64,000 nt of DNA from Sphingomonas brevis (GCF_023516505.1 NZ_JAMGBB010000001.1:1302001-1366000); one strand, 5' to 3'; shown: positions 32,549 through 41,084, counted from the first letter of the stretch. The notes: generated by a model not told the origin, from the sequence alone. A program made the numbers and translations.

Positions 32549-32578
32549 CGGCCCGGGAAGAAATTCCCGGGCCGTTTT
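32549..32578 (+). terminator. Rho-independent terminator of the OMP gene
   Basis: A perfect 11-bp stem (CGGCCCGGGAA with TTCCCGGGCCG), a GAAA loop and TTTT. A second hairpin (GAGCGGCG with CGCCGCTC) lies just before it. Confidence 0.92.
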
Positions 32579-32622
32579 GCGTGGGCAGCGGGGGCCGCTC
32601 CGCGCCAATATCATCGGCTAGC

Positions 32623-33063
32623 CTAGTCCGTGGTGCCCCAGACGAAGAGGATGGTCAGCGCCGATGTGGTCGCGAAGGAAAAGGCCTTCGCCAGCGCGAT
32701 CGTGCCGCTGTCGGTCCCCCATTGGAAAAGACCGGCGCCAACGAAAAGCGACATGGCGAACCATAAAAGCAGCGACAATGCTCCGGCCCAGACCGCGGGC
32801 GTCTTCGCTTGCCTGAATTCCTCGGCCGAGCCTTTCCGGGCCGCGAACAGGTCCCACGCGCCTTTCCCGGCGGCTGCCACAATCGCAAGCTGGCAAAGGA
32901 CGATCAGCGCGAAACCGGTCCATGCCAGGGCGGGTGAATTAGGGGGCGGCCGCAACACCTCCATCTGCCCGCGCATTTCGCCGACGTTAGACAGATTCTG
33001 AAGTGCGTACATCAGAGCGGTTAGGCCGATCAGTAGTACGAGCAGGCTCTTGAAGGTCCGCAT
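32623..33063 (-). CDS. DUF2165-family small integral membrane protein
   Basis: The 146-residue protein has four hydrophobic helices (LLVLLIGLTALMYALQN, WTGFALIVLCQLAIVAAAG, VWAGALSLLLWFAMSLFVGA and a final FSFATTSALTILFVWG). The segment GKGAWDLFAAR after helix two is typical of DUF2165, a predicted inner-membrane family without known function. The ATG at MRTFKS is chosen because the longer frame upstream is arginine- and proline-rich and not family-like. Confidence 0.8.
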   Translation of the reverse strand: MRTFKSLLVLLIGLTALMYALQNLSNVGEMRGQMEVLRPPPNSPALAWTGFALIVLCQLAIVAAAGKGAWDLFAARKGSAEEFRQAKTPAVWAGALSLLLWFAMSLFVGAGLFQWGTDSGTIALAKAFSFATTSALTILFVWGTTD

Positions 33064-33143
33064 GTCGGGTCCTGTCCGCAGTTGCGCCCGGCAAACTAGC
33101 GCCGGAAGGCGCGGCTCTTCAAGTGAAGCCAGACAAGACGGGA

Positions 33144-33157
33144 AATGGCGCGCCCGG
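33144..33157. repeat. 14-bp copy of the tRNA-Arg 3' end (att-like)
   Basis: This 14-mer is identical, in the same orientation, to 34565-34578, which covers the 3' terminus of the tRNA-Arg gene. The two copies bracket about 1.4 kb of lower-GC small genes. A further near-repeat, TGGCACACTTT then TGTCACCC, is found at 33239 and 34501. No integrase gene lies between them. Confidence 0.5.
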
Positions 33158-33325
33158 TGCCAGATTATCGGCAGTAATCCGCCACAAAACAAGCCAAAAC
33201 GCGGGGGTGACAGCTGGCACCCCTGTTGGCGATGTCGTTGGCACACTTTGTCACCCTTTTAGGCACACATCGAGGCCTAAAGCTTGGCACCCCTCCCGCG
33301 AAAAGAGGGTGGTGTGCCGGCGCTA

Positions 33326-33577
33326 CTAGTCTCGATCATCCATTCGCCGCCTGTGAAATTCAATTTCCCTTGCTTCCGCTCGATCAGCCCGCTGGTCAGC
33401 GCGCCATTTCAGCCGGAAGTCTAAAGCGAAATAGAGCACTCCCAGAAAGATAGGCAGCCAGACCCTCAGGTATCCTTCCGCGGAGCCCGTAGATGCGTAA
33501 TTCCAGCCGAAGAATTGTTGATAGAGGCCGACAAGAATAAATGCGGCTGCGATAATGCGGAGCGCCCAGCGTATCAT
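33326..33577 (-). CDS. Small membrane protein, 83 aa (patch gene 1)
   Basis: The product has two hydrophobic helices (LRIIAAAFILVGLYQQFFG and VWLPIFLGVLYFALDF) and a charged, arginine-rich cytoplasmic tail (RADQRADRAEAREIE). The ribosome site is weak. It is preceded at 23 bp by one copy of the shared inverted repeat. No family is recognised. Confidence 0.55.
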   Translation of the reverse strand: MIRWALRIIAAAFILVGLYQQFFGWNYASTGSAEGYLRVWLPIFLGVLYFALDFRLKWRADQRADRAEAREIEFHRRRMDDRD

Positions 33578-33600
33578 CTCGATGTTCTAGCACTGCTCTT

Positions 33601-33627
33601 AATGTCCGCAATGGATGGAAAGCGGTC
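33601..33627 (-). repeat. Cassette-associated inverted repeat, copy a
   Basis: Read on the minus strand it is GACCGC, 12 bases, GCGGAC, then ATT. It is nearly identical to copy b (33917-33943) and recognisably like copy c (34390-34416). It lies 23 bp upstream of patch gene 1. Confidence 0.7.
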
Positions 33628-33628
33628 G

Positions 33629-33892
33629 TTATGGAACGACGTCGAGAATTGCTTGCTCGTCGGCGCTCTCAAGATGTTTCACGAGCATCGTCAGGCAATG
33701 TTGGTCCGGCGGACCACTGTGGAGGAACAGCTGGCTGCGGTCGTTGACAACGGACAGCCGATCCCCGGCTTGGTCGTAGGTTATCCAGAAATTTCCAAAG
33801 TGCTCGTTGTCGTAAAAGCTATCGACAATCCGCTTCTCTGGGTCGGCTGCTATCTTATTCTCGATAGCCTCGAACGCTTGTCTTGAGTTCAT
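33629..33892 (-). CDS. Hypothetical soluble protein, 87 aa (patch gene 2)
   Basis: The 87-residue product is soluble and mixed alpha/beta: MNSRQAFEAIENKIA at the N terminus, FWITYDQAGDRLSVVNDRSQ in the middle, and a tail with a cysteine (DQHCLTMLVKHLESADEQ). A hand count of the 60 bases 33841-33900 gives about 48 percent GC, well below the surrounding genes. No family is recognised. Confidence 0.55.
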   Translation of the reverse strand: MNSRQAFEAIENKIAADPEKRIVDSFYDNEHFGNFWITYDQAGDRLSVVNDRSQLFLHSGPPDQHCLTMLVKHLESADEQAILDVVP

Positions 33893-33916
33893 GCCATATG
33901 TTTGCCGACCATGCTC

Positions 33917-33943
33917 AATGTCCGCAATGGGTGGAAAGCGGAC
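33917..33943 (-). repeat. Cassette-associated inverted repeat, copy b
   Basis: Minus strand: GTCCGC, TTTCCACCCATT, GCGGAC, ATT, with perfect six-base arms. It lies 24 bp upstream of patch gene 2 and matches copy a at 25 of 27 bases. Confidence 0.7.
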
Positions 33944-33951
33944 GCTACCAG

Positions 33952-34365
33952 TCAGGCTCTGTCGGCCGGGTATATCCTCGTAACTGCTTGATAGATTCCG
34001 ATTAGCGGCAAAGAAAATAGTGCCAACATCGAAGGTGCAGTCCCCATTCCAGCGAATAGAAAAACGGCGAGAGCGCCCAGCGAGAGGAAGAACACTAGCG
34101 GGTGAATCCCACGAAAGGATGCCGCGTAGGCAACGGCGTCCCTTAATCGTTCAAAGCCGAGGCTTTCCGCACTCCGTCTTCCCCGGCTCGTGGCTAGAAA
34201 AAGTACGGCTACCACAATGGTCACCAGACCTGCGAAACCCATTAGGAGAAAGACCGGACCATCGGGCCAATGGAAAGTCGCGGCCGCGACTGCGATGGAC
34301 AGGATGCCGACAACAACGACTGGTAACCAGCATTTCAGCCTGCGCGTCGTGTCATTGTCCAGCAT
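33952..34365 (-). CDS. Membrane protein, 137 aa (patch gene 3)
   Basis: The product has four hydrophobic helices (CWLPVVVVGILSIAVAAATF, VFLLMGFAGLVTIVVAVLFL, HPLVFFLSLGALAVFLFAG, LALFSLPLIGIYQAVTRIY) with a basic loop after the second. The ATG at 34365 is preferred because the inverted repeat would otherwise lie inside the coding region, and an AAAGG precedes it. The function is unknown. Confidence 0.55.
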   Translation of the reverse strand: MLDNDTTRRLKCWLPVVVVGILSIAVAAATFHWPDGPVFLLMGFAGLVTIVVAVLFLATSRGRRSAESLGFERLRDAVAYAASFRGIHPLVFFLSLGALAVFLFAGMGTAPSMLALFSLPLIGIYQAVTRIYPADRA

Positions 34366-34389
34366 AAAGCCTTTTTGGGCCTTGGTTCT

Positions 34390-34416
34390 AATGACCGCAA
34401 TGGGTCGGAAGCTGCC
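34390..34416 (-). repeat. Cassette-associated inverted repeat, copy c (diverged)
   Basis: It keeps the core CCCATTGCGG but differs from copy b at about five positions, including within one arm. It lies 24 bp upstream of patch gene 3, the same place as in the other two copies. Confidence 0.6.
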
Positions 34417-34566
34417 ATTGGGGTCAAATGGCACTTCACCCGCCAATTCGAAGCGATTGGCTCGGAACTTGTGCGTTCGCTAAGTCATTGAAATCATTGA
34501 TGGCACACTTTCTTGTCACCCCCGACAAAAAGCGCCCTGATTCGTGGCAGAAATCTGCGAAAAGAA

Positions 34567-34643
34567 TGGCGCGCCCGGAACGATTCGAACGTCCGACCCT
34601 CAGATTCGTAGTCTGATGCTCTATCCAGCTGAGCTACGGGCGC
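34567..34643 (-). tRNA. tRNA-Arg (ACG anticodon)
   Basis: The cloverleaf can be read directly: acceptor GCGCCCG with CGGGCGC, D arm AGCTCAGCTGGATAGAGC, anticodon loop CTACGAA with ACG, T loop GTTCGAATC, discriminator G and an encoded CCA (34567-34569). The 77-base gene is complete. Its 3' end is repeated at 33144-33157, so it may have served as an integration site. Confidence 0.97.
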
Positions 34644-34735
34644 GTGCCGGGGCGTCCCTTAGGGGCCGGGGCGGCGGCACGCAACCCCCTTGCCGACAAT
34701 TGCGCCGGGCGCGCCGGCCCCCTAGACGGAAAGCC

Positions 34736-35239
34736 ATGCGGATCGTTGCTCCCCTTGTCGCCGCCTCCCTCGCCACGGCTTGTTCGACCCCAAACGCAGG
34801 GACGGAGCCGAGCTTGGCGCCCCGATCGGCGGAGGCAATCGATCCCCGCGTTCCAATACCGAGCGATGCGCCGCCGGGCGCGGTCGATGCGGCGCTCGTC
34901 GCGCAGCTGGCCGAACTGGTCAGGCAGGCCCAGGCCGGTACGTCCCAGTTCAATGCGAGGCAGGCTGAAGCCGATCGGCTTGCCGCCGCTGCCGGCCCAA
35001 TGGCCAGTGAAAGCTGGATCGCGGCGCAGCAGGCGCTGTCGCGACTGATCGAGCAATATGGAGTGACGACGCAGGTCGCCGCCAACATCGATGCAATTAG
35101 TGCCGGCCAGCTTGAACGCCAGCACTGGATCGGTCCGGCGGACCAGCAAGCGATCGCCAGCGCCGCCGGCGAAGTGGCGGCGATCAGTGATGAACAATCC
35201 GGGGCGATCGATCGCCTTAAAGCCCAGCTCGAACGCTAG
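34736..35239 (+). CDS. Lipoprotein with long helical domain, 167 aa
   Basis: The short N-terminal signal ends in a lipobox-like SLATAC, so the mature protein would be lipidated on the cysteine. A proline- and alanine-rich linker is followed by a helical region dense in Q and A (VDAALVAQLAELVRQAQAG to the C terminus), which may form a coiled coil. It is the first plus-strand gene after the tRNA. The function is unknown. Confidence 0.7.
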   Translation: MRIVAPLVAASLATACSTPNAGTEPSLAPRSAEAIDPRVPIPSDAPPGAVDAALVAQLAELVRQAQAGTSQFNARQAEADRLAAAAGPMASESWIAAQQALSRLIEQYGVTTQVAANIDAISAGQLERQHWIGPADQQAIASAAGEVAAISDEQSGAIDRLKAQLER

Positions 35240-35811
35240 CTGAGCGCGGCGGCGCGCGCGGCCGGCCATTCCGCCGCATCGATGCGATAGACGATCGACG
35301 GGTTCATTTCCGGGCCGAAGCGCGTGTCGATGAAATCGAGATCCTCGCGGCGAGTCATGCCAAGCCGTTTCATCAGCCCCTGGCTTTCGACATTGGCGCT
35401 GATGGTAAGGGCCACCACATGCGGCGCCCCCAAACGATCGAAGGCCAGGTCCAGCGACGCTATCGCCGCCTCCTTGGCATAGCCCTGCCCCCAGGCGCTC
35501 TCGCGCAATCTCCAGCCGACCTCGAACTGGCCGCTCAGCCCTTCTCCGCCGGGCGAATTGACCCGTTTCAGGCCGCAGAAGCCGAGCAGCTCATCGTCCG
35601 ACCGGCGCTCGACCAGCCAGAATGTGTGGCCGAAGTCACGCTGATACCCAGTCAGCCGATCGACCGCAGCGTCCCAGCTTGCCCGGTCCTGAAGCCCACC
35701 GAGGTGCCGCATGACTGCCGGCTTGTTCATGATCGCATAAAAGCGCTCACCGTCACCCGGACCCCATTCGCGCAGCCGCAGACGGGCCGTTTCGGCAACT
35801 ACCAGGGTCAT
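35236..35811 (-). CDS. RimJ/RimL-type GNAT N-acetyltransferase
   Basis: The 191-residue protein starts at an ATG that overlaps the permease stop. It shows TARLRLREWGPGDGERFY at the N terminus and the acetyl-CoA-binding stretch WGQGYAKEAAIASLDLAF with the family's R/Q-x-x-G-x-A-like pattern, then SANVESQGLMKRLGM. Targets of this family include ribosomal protein N termini and small amines. It is the last gene of a run of coupled genes beginning with hemB. Confidence 0.87.
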   Translation of the reverse strand: MTLVVAETARLRLREWGPGDGERFYAIMNKPAVMRHLGGLQDRASWDAAVDRLTGYQRDFGHTFWLVERRSDDELLGFCGLKRVNSPGGEGLSGQFEVGWRLRESAWGQGYAKEAAIASLDLAFDRLGAPHVVALTISANVESQGLMKRLGMTRREDLDFIDTRFGPEMNPSIVYRIDAAEWPAARAAALS

Positions 35812-37070
35812 TGTGCCGATCTCCGGCCCTTTCCGGCGATCAGGTAGAGCAGGGCGCCAATCGCCAGGAACGCCCCAAACGCCTGCCATTCGGCCAGGTT
35901 GGAATGGGATGACGCCCACAGGATCAGCGCGCCGGCAACCAGCGGCAAGATAATGCCTCGGCCCCATCGCATCTTACCCTCAAGATAATCCAGCCGCGGG
36001 ATCGCGGCAATCGAGGCGAAGTAGGCAAACAGCCGGGAAACGGTGCTGATGACCGCCAGCGAGATGAACGAACCGGACAATGCCAGCGCCAGCCCGATGC
36101 CGCCGACGGCAAGGATCGAGTTCACCGGAGTTGCGAAGCGCGGCGAGATCTTGCCGAACCATCGCGGAAGCAGGCTTTGATCGGCAAAGCTCGATGTAAT
36201 GCGCGAAATCGAGGTGACCGCGCTCAACTGATTGGCCAGGACCGACGCGATCGCCGCGAAACCGAGGATGACCGCCCCGACGGGTCCGATCGACCTTGCC
36301 GCAAGCGCCGCGAGCGGCGCATCATTTTCGCCCAGCCCAGACGCCGAATAGGCCATCTGGACAGCCACGTAGAGCAGCGTGACGCCGGCAACGGTGAGCA
36401 GTAGCGCACGCGGGATATTGCGCTCCGGATCGCGCGTCTCGCCGGCCGGTATGGTCGCCGCCTCGAACCCCACGAAGGCATAGAGCGCGGCCAGGGCCAC
36501 CCCTTCGACGGCCGAGAATTGCGGCAATGCCGGTGCCGGTATCGGCGTCAGCAGCAGCCCAAGCGCGCCGATCACGATCAGCGGCGCAAGCTTGATCATG
36601 GTCATGGCGCCGAGCGTGTCGACGGCACGGCGGATACCGATCACGTTCACCAGCGTAATGCCGCTGATCGTGACGATGATCGTCAGCGGCGCGTTGAGCC
36701 CCGGCCAAAGGGCGCCGGCATAGGCAGCGAGCACATGGGCGTTGGCGGCCAGTGACGCCGCCCGGGCGGCGTAGAGCATCCACCCCGCCTCGAAACCGAC
36801 GAACCGCCCGAAGGCCTTGCCGGCATAGAGTTGCGGGCCTCCCGATTCACGGAAGCGGCCGGCGAGGTCGGCGTAGCAGACCACGACGGGCATGATGCCG
36901 ATTCCGGCCAGCAGCAGCAGCCAGGGCGCGAAACTGCCCACCGCGGCATCGAGCTTGCCCGGCAATCCGAAAATCGCCGCGCCGATCATGCCATTGAGCG
37001 CGAGCAGCGCCGCGCCCCAAACTCCAACGTCCCGGCGCGTCGCGACGACCGGTTGAGCGTCCTCAGCCAT
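35808..37070 (-). CDS. APC-family amino-acid permease
   Basis: The 420-residue protein has about 12 helices and APC features: GVWGAALLALNGMIGAAIFGLPG in the first helix, FVGFEAATIPAGETRDPERNIPRAL in the middle and later AVTSISRITSSFADQSLLPRWFG. It overlaps the PLP decarboxylase gene by 8 bp. That pairing suggests it imports the substrate of the decarboxylase or exchanges substrate for product. The specific amino acid is not evident. Confidence 0.88.
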   Translation of the reverse strand: MAEDAQPVVATRRDVGVWGAALLALNGMIGAAIFGLPGKLDAAVGSFAPWLLLLAGIGIMPVVVCYADLAGRFRESGGPQLYAGKAFGRFVGFEAGWMLYAARAASLAANAHVLAAYAGALWPGLNAPLTIIVTISGITLVNVIGIRRAVDTLGAMTMIKLAPLIVIGALGLLLTPIPAPALPQFSAVEGVALAALYAFVGFEAATIPAGETRDPERNIPRALLLTVAGVTLLYVAVQMAYSASGLGENDAPLAALAARSIGPVGAVILGFAAIASVLANQLSAVTSISRITSSFADQSLLPRWFGKISPRFATPVNSILAVGGIGLALALSGSFISLAVISTVSRLFAYFASIAAIPRLDYLEGKMRWGRGIILPLVAGALILWASSHSNLAEWQAFGAFLAIGALLYLIAGKGRRSAQ

Positions 37071-38499
37071 GGAGCGCCTTAACCCCGCGCTGGAGCGCCT
37101 CGATCAGCTCGTCGACATGCTCGACATGGGTACGGAACGACAGGATCGCGCAACGAATATAATATCGGCCATCGATCCGCGTTCCACTCAACATCACTCG
37201 ACCTTCTTGCTGCAAATGCTGAAGCAATCGTTCACTTGGCGCGTCGGCATCGCCATTTTCGGGCTGATAGCGAAAGGCGACCACTGAAAGATCGGGCGGC
37301 GGACCGGCGTCGAACCCGGCAAGTTCCGAAAGGCGTGCGTGGAAGTATCGGGCGAGTCCCAGCTTTTCCTGCTGCGCAGCGCGAAACGCCGCGATACCGC
37401 CCATTTGCAGCGGCAGCCACAGCCGCATGCCGCGGAAATGACGCGTCAATTCAGGCGACAGATCGGCAGGCGACGGACCCACCTCGCTCTCGCCGAGCGG
37501 CGTGATGTATTCGGCGCTTGCGGTGAAGGCATGGAGCAGCTGGTTGCCGTCGCGGACGAGCGCCGCACCGGTGCCATAAGGCAGGAACAGGGTCTTGTGC
37601 GGATCGAGCGCGACGCTGTCGGCGCGATCGATGCCGCTGAGCTTGGCCCGCCCCTCGTCGCACAGCGCGAACAGGCCGCCATAAGCCCCATCGACATGAA
37701 ACCAGATGCCATGTTTGGCGCAGACATCGGCAATATCGTCGATCGGATCGACCGATCCGGTGTCGATCGTCCCGGCCGACGCGATCACCAGCCATGGCCG
37801 AACGCCGTTCGCCACATCCCGCTCGATTGCCGTCACCAACGCAGCCACATCCATCCGGCAACGATCATCGGTGTCGATCAAGCGCCGCGGCGCTCTCCCA
37901 CGCCCGGCGATATGCAGCGCCTTGTCGACGCAATGATGGACGAAGCGGGTCATGTAGACCGCTCCGCCGCCATCCGGATCGCGCGCCTCGCGCGCTGCGA
38001 CGACCGCGGTCAGGTTGGCCATGCTGCCGCCCGACGTCAGCGTTCCAGCGCTGGTCTCGGGATAGCCGATGACTTTCGCCATCCAGGCGCAGCAGGCGTT
38101 CTCGATCCGCACGGCACCTGGGCTGGCTGAGGCAAATCCCGAATATTTGTTCGATACTGCGGCAAGGAAATCGCCAAGCGCCGAATAGAATAGTCCGCCA
38201 CCGGGGATATAGGCCATGAACCGAGGCGACGTAGTCGTGAATCCGGGCCGGTTCACGCATTGGCCGAAATAGGACAGCAGCTCCGCCGACCCGCGCCCGC
38301 CTTCGGTGAACTCCGGGTCAAGCTTCTGGGCGAACACTTCGTCCCAGCTGTTGTTCGACGGTAGCTCCGGCAGCGCCTCGAGATAGTCCAGCGCATGGTC
38401 GAGCACTTCGCCGCCGAGACGGCGCCGGTCATCCGTGTCGGGCTCCAGCGGCTGCATCGCCGCCTTCAGCGCCTCCAACTCCCCCCGGGTAATGGTCAT
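37063..38499 (-). CDS. PLP-dependent aromatic-amino-acid-type decarboxylase
   Basis: The 478-residue group II decarboxylase has SPGAVRIENACCAWMAKVIGYP, the PLP-phosphate region TSGGSMANLTAVVAARE, IWFHVDGAYGG and the lysine motif DPHKTLFLPYG. This family makes amines from aromatic amino acids, or glutamate- or aspartate-type substrates in some bacteria. The gene overlaps hemB upstream (4 bp) and the permease downstream (8 bp). The substrate remains open. Confidence 0.9.
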   Translation of the reverse strand: MTITRGELEALKAAMQPLEPDTDDRRRLGGEVLDHALDYLEALPELPSNNSWDEVFAQKLDPEFTEGGRGSAELLSYFGQCVNRPGFTTTSPRFMAYIPGGGLFYSALGDFLAAVSNKYSGFASASPGAVRIENACCAWMAKVIGYPETSAGTLTSGGSMANLTAVVAAREARDPDGGGAVYMTRFVHHCVDKALHIAGRGRAPRRLIDTDDRCRMDVAALVTAIERDVANGVRPWLVIASAGTIDTGSVDPIDDIADVCAKHGIWFHVDGAYGGLFALCDEGRAKLSGIDRADSVALDPHKTLFLPYGTGAALVRDGNQLLHAFTASAEYITPLGESEVGPSPADLSPELTRHFRGMRLWLPLQMGGIAAFRAAQQEKLGLARYFHARLSELAGFDAGPPPDLSVVAFRYQPENGDADAPSERLLQHLQQEGRVMLSGTRIDGRYYIRCAILSFRTHVEHVDELIEALQRGVKALHG

Positions 38500-39491
38500 C
38501 CGGCCATCAGACGCGCGGCCAGCGGCGCATGATAGGTCAAAACGCCGGTTGCTCCGGCCCGCTTGAACGCCAGCAGCGTCTCCAGCACCAGGGCTTCGCG
38601 TTCGCCAGCACCGGCCGCGGCGGCGGCCTCGATCATCGCATATTCGCCTGACACTTGATAAGCGAAGGTGGGCACGCCGAATGCGTCCTTCACCCGCGCC
38701 AGCACATCCAGGTAAGGCAGGCCCGGCTTGACCATCACCATGTCCGCGCCCTCGGCCAGGTCCAATGCCACTTCGCGCAGCGCTTCGGCGCCATTGGCCG
38801 GATCCATCTGATAGCCGCGCTTGTCGCCTTTCAGCAGCCCGCGCGAGCCAACCGCGTCGCGGAACGGACCGTAGAAGGCGGAGGCATATTTGGCGGCATA
38901 GGCCATGATCGCCACATCGATCAGCCCGGCCTTCTCCAGCCCGGCGCGGATCGCCCCGACGCGGCCGTCCATCATGTCAGACGGCGCGACGATGTCCGCC
39001 CCAGCCAGTGCCTGCACCAGTGACTGCTGGACCAGGATCGCGCTGGTTTCGTCGTTGAGTACCCGGCCCCTGTCGTCGACCACGCCGTCGTGGCCGTGGG
39101 CAGTGTAGGGATCGAGCGCCACGTCGGTCAGCACGCCGACCTCTGGCACCGCATCCTTGATCGCCTTGATCGCCCGGCAGATCAAATTGTCGGGGTTGAG
39201 TGCCTCGCGCGCATCGTCGGTCCTGAGTGCCGGCGGCGTATTGGGAAAAAGCGCGATGCAGGGAATGCCAAGGTCGCGGGCTTCCCGCGCCTTCTCCGCC
39301 AGCCGGTCGACCGACCAGCGGCTTACCCCGGGTAACGTCGAGATCGGCTCCTCCTGCCCTTCGCCCTCGCAAATAAACAAGGGCCAGATGAGGTCGCTGG
39401 GGTGGAGCCGATGCTCGGCCAGCATGTCGCGGATCCATGGCGAAGAGCGGCCACGGCGCATCCGCATTGATGGAAATGAGGGCGTTACCAT
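38496..39491 (-). CDS. hemB: Porphobilinogen synthase (delta-aminolevulinate dehydratase)
   Basis: HemB condenses two 5-aminolevulinate molecules into porphobilinogen in haem synthesis. The 331-residue protein has the N-terminal arm RRGRSSPWIRDMLAEHRL, the first Schiff-base lysine in MAYAAKYASAFYGPFRDA and the second in MVMVKPGLPYLD. The region between DVALDPYTAHGHDG and LNDETSAI has no cysteine triad, indicating the Mg2+-type rather than the zinc-type active site. It heads a coupled run with decarboxylase, permease and acetyltransferase. Confidence 0.96.
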   Translation of the reverse strand: MVTPSFPSMRMRRGRSSPWIRDMLAEHRLHPSDLIWPLFICEGEGQEEPISTLPGVSRWSVDRLAEKAREARDLGIPCIALFPNTPPALRTDDAREALNPDNLICRAIKAIKDAVPEVGVLTDVALDPYTAHGHDGVVDDRGRVLNDETSAILVQQSLVQALAGADIVAPSDMMDGRVGAIRAGLEKAGLIDVAIMAYAAKYASAFYGPFRDAVGSRGLLKGDKRGYQMDPANGAEALREVALDLAEGADMVMVKPGLPYLDVLARVKDAFGVPTFAYQVSGEYAMIEAAAAAGAGEREALVLETLLAFKRAGATGVLTYHAPLAARLMAG

Positions 39492-39533
39492 GGGCCGCGC
39501 TCTAGCCGAGTTGGCAGCGGGAATGGAAGGGAG

Positions 39534-40994
39534 TTAGCCAGCCGGGTTGATGCGCCCGCCCGGCTCTGTCAGCCCTTCGGCCTCCTCGATCGCCTCATCG
39601 ACACCGGGAGGCGGCATCATTCGCGCCTTGCGCCAGCCGCCGTAGCGATAAAAACCGATCGCCATCGCCATATTGGCGAGGCTGCTGACCGGGAAGCTGA
39701 GCCACAGCGCGTCGGCACCGAGCCATGGATAGGCGCCGAGGGCAAATCCGAACCTGACCGGATAAAGGCCGACCGCCAGGATAACCAAAGGCCCGACCAC
39801 GGCTCCATTGGCGCGAACCGTCCCGAACAGGATCATCGTCACGCCGAACAGGAGGAAGCTCCACGTCGCCAGTATCTGGATATGCTCGGCAATCGGCAGG
39901 GCCGGGCTTTTGCTGCCCAGGAACAGGGCCAGCGCTGGCCGGTCCGATACCGCCAATACCAACACCAAAATGCCGGTGATGGCGAAGGTGTAGAGAATGC
40001 CGGACCGGGTGATCCGGCCGACGCGGTCCCACTGCCCCGCGCCGATATTCTGCGCCGCCATGGCGCTAACAGCCGCGCCAAGCGCCATCGCCGGCATCTG
40101 GAGGTAGGTCCAGAGCTGCATGGCGACGCCGAATGCCGCTGTAGTGTCGACGCCCTCGCGATTGACCAGCCCGACCGTTGCTACCGCTGAAGATGAAACG
40201 ACGATCATCTGCAACCCCATCGGCAGGCCCTTGCGGACGATCGCGCCGATGAGCTTCGGATCGGGCTTCAGGTATCGCAGTTCCTTCCCCTTCAGCCGAA
40301 GCGGAAGGTCCTTGGCATAAATATAGATCACCAATGCGCCGAGGCTGACATAGTTGGCGATGACGGTTGCCAGCGCGCTTCCGGAAATGCCCAGCTCCGG
40401 GGCCGGCCCGAGGCCAAGGATGAACACCGGATTGAGGCCCGCATCGAGGACCACCGCCAGGATCATGAACCACATCGGCGTCAGCGCATCGCCGCTCCCG
40501 CGCAGCGCCATCATCATCAGTACCAGCAAGAGTATCGCCGGCATCGCGGTGAAGATTACCCGCAAGTAGGAAAGCGCCAGCGGCATGGCGTCCGGCGGCA
40601 TGGCGAGCAACCGCAGCAGGGCGGGCGAGGCGATCCATCCGATGACGGCGATCGCCAGCGCCACCGGCAGAAATCCGCCCACCGCCGAGCCCATGACCCG
40701 CCGGGCGCCGTCGACGTCCTTACGACCCCATGCCTGCCCGATCAGCACGGTGGCAGCCATGCCGAAGCCGAACACGAAGGCCATCAGCAGGAACATGACC
40801 ATGTTGGCGTTGAAGGTGGAAGCGAGCGCCCTCTCGCCCAGAAAACGCCCGATCCAGATCGAGTTGATCGAACCGTTGAGCGATTGAAGGATCGATGAGG
40901 CAAGCGTCGGCAGTGCGAAAGCGAGCAAGGTCTTGCCGATCGGGCCCTGCGTCAGGTCGCCGCGGGGTCCTCGTTTCGCAGCTGCATCTGCCAT
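39534..40994 (-). CDS. MATE-family efflux transporter
   Basis: The 486-residue protein has two related bundles of six helices, starting with LLAFALPTLASSILQSLNGSINSIWIGRFLG, the MATE signature. ATVLIGQAWGRKD follows in the first half and AQNIGAGQWDRVGRI in the second. Such pumps extrude cationic drugs or metabolites using Na+ or H+. GGGAGAG stands before the chosen ATG; a longer frame five codons earlier is not needed. Substrate unknown. Confidence 0.9.
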   Translation of the reverse strand: MADAAAKRGPRGDLTQGPIGKTLLAFALPTLASSILQSLNGSINSIWIGRFLGERALASTFNANMVMFLLMAFVFGFGMAATVLIGQAWGRKDVDGARRVMGSAVGGFLPVALAIAVIGWIASPALLRLLAMPPDAMPLALSYLRVIFTAMPAILLLVLMMMALRGSGDALTPMWFMILAVVLDAGLNPVFILGLGPAPELGISGSALATVIANYVSLGALVIYIYAKDLPLRLKGKELRYLKPDPKLIGAIVRKGLPMGLQMIVVSSSAVATVGLVNREGVDTTAAFGVAMQLWTYLQMPAMALGAAVSAMAAQNIGAGQWDRVGRITRSGILYTFAITGILVLVLAVSDRPALALFLGSKSPALPIAEHIQILATWSFLLFGVTMILFGTVRANGAVVGPLVILAVGLYPVRFGFALGAYPWLGADALWLSFPVSSLANMAMAIGFYRYGGWRKARMMPPPGVDEAIEEAEGLTEPGGRINPAG

Positions 40995-41003
40995 ATGCTC
41001 TCC

Positions 41004-41084
41004 CGTCACCCCGGCGGAGGCTGGGGCCCATGTTTCTCGAACCCATTTTCCTCGACATGGATGCCAGCCTTCGCTGGCATGACG
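41004..41084. repeat. REP-like paired palindrome, copy 2 (inverted)
   Basis: Hairpin B (CCCCGGCGGAGGCTGGGG) comes first and hairpin A (TGCCAGCCTTCGCTGGCA) second, with CGTC and GACG at the outer edges: the reverse order of copies 1 and 3. It fills the gap between the valS stop and the MATE start. Confidence 0.78.

Noticed and set aside
33601-34416. Classical integron cassette array
   Set aside because: The repeats lack GTTRRRY core sites and no integron integrase is present; kept only as a cassette-like observation.
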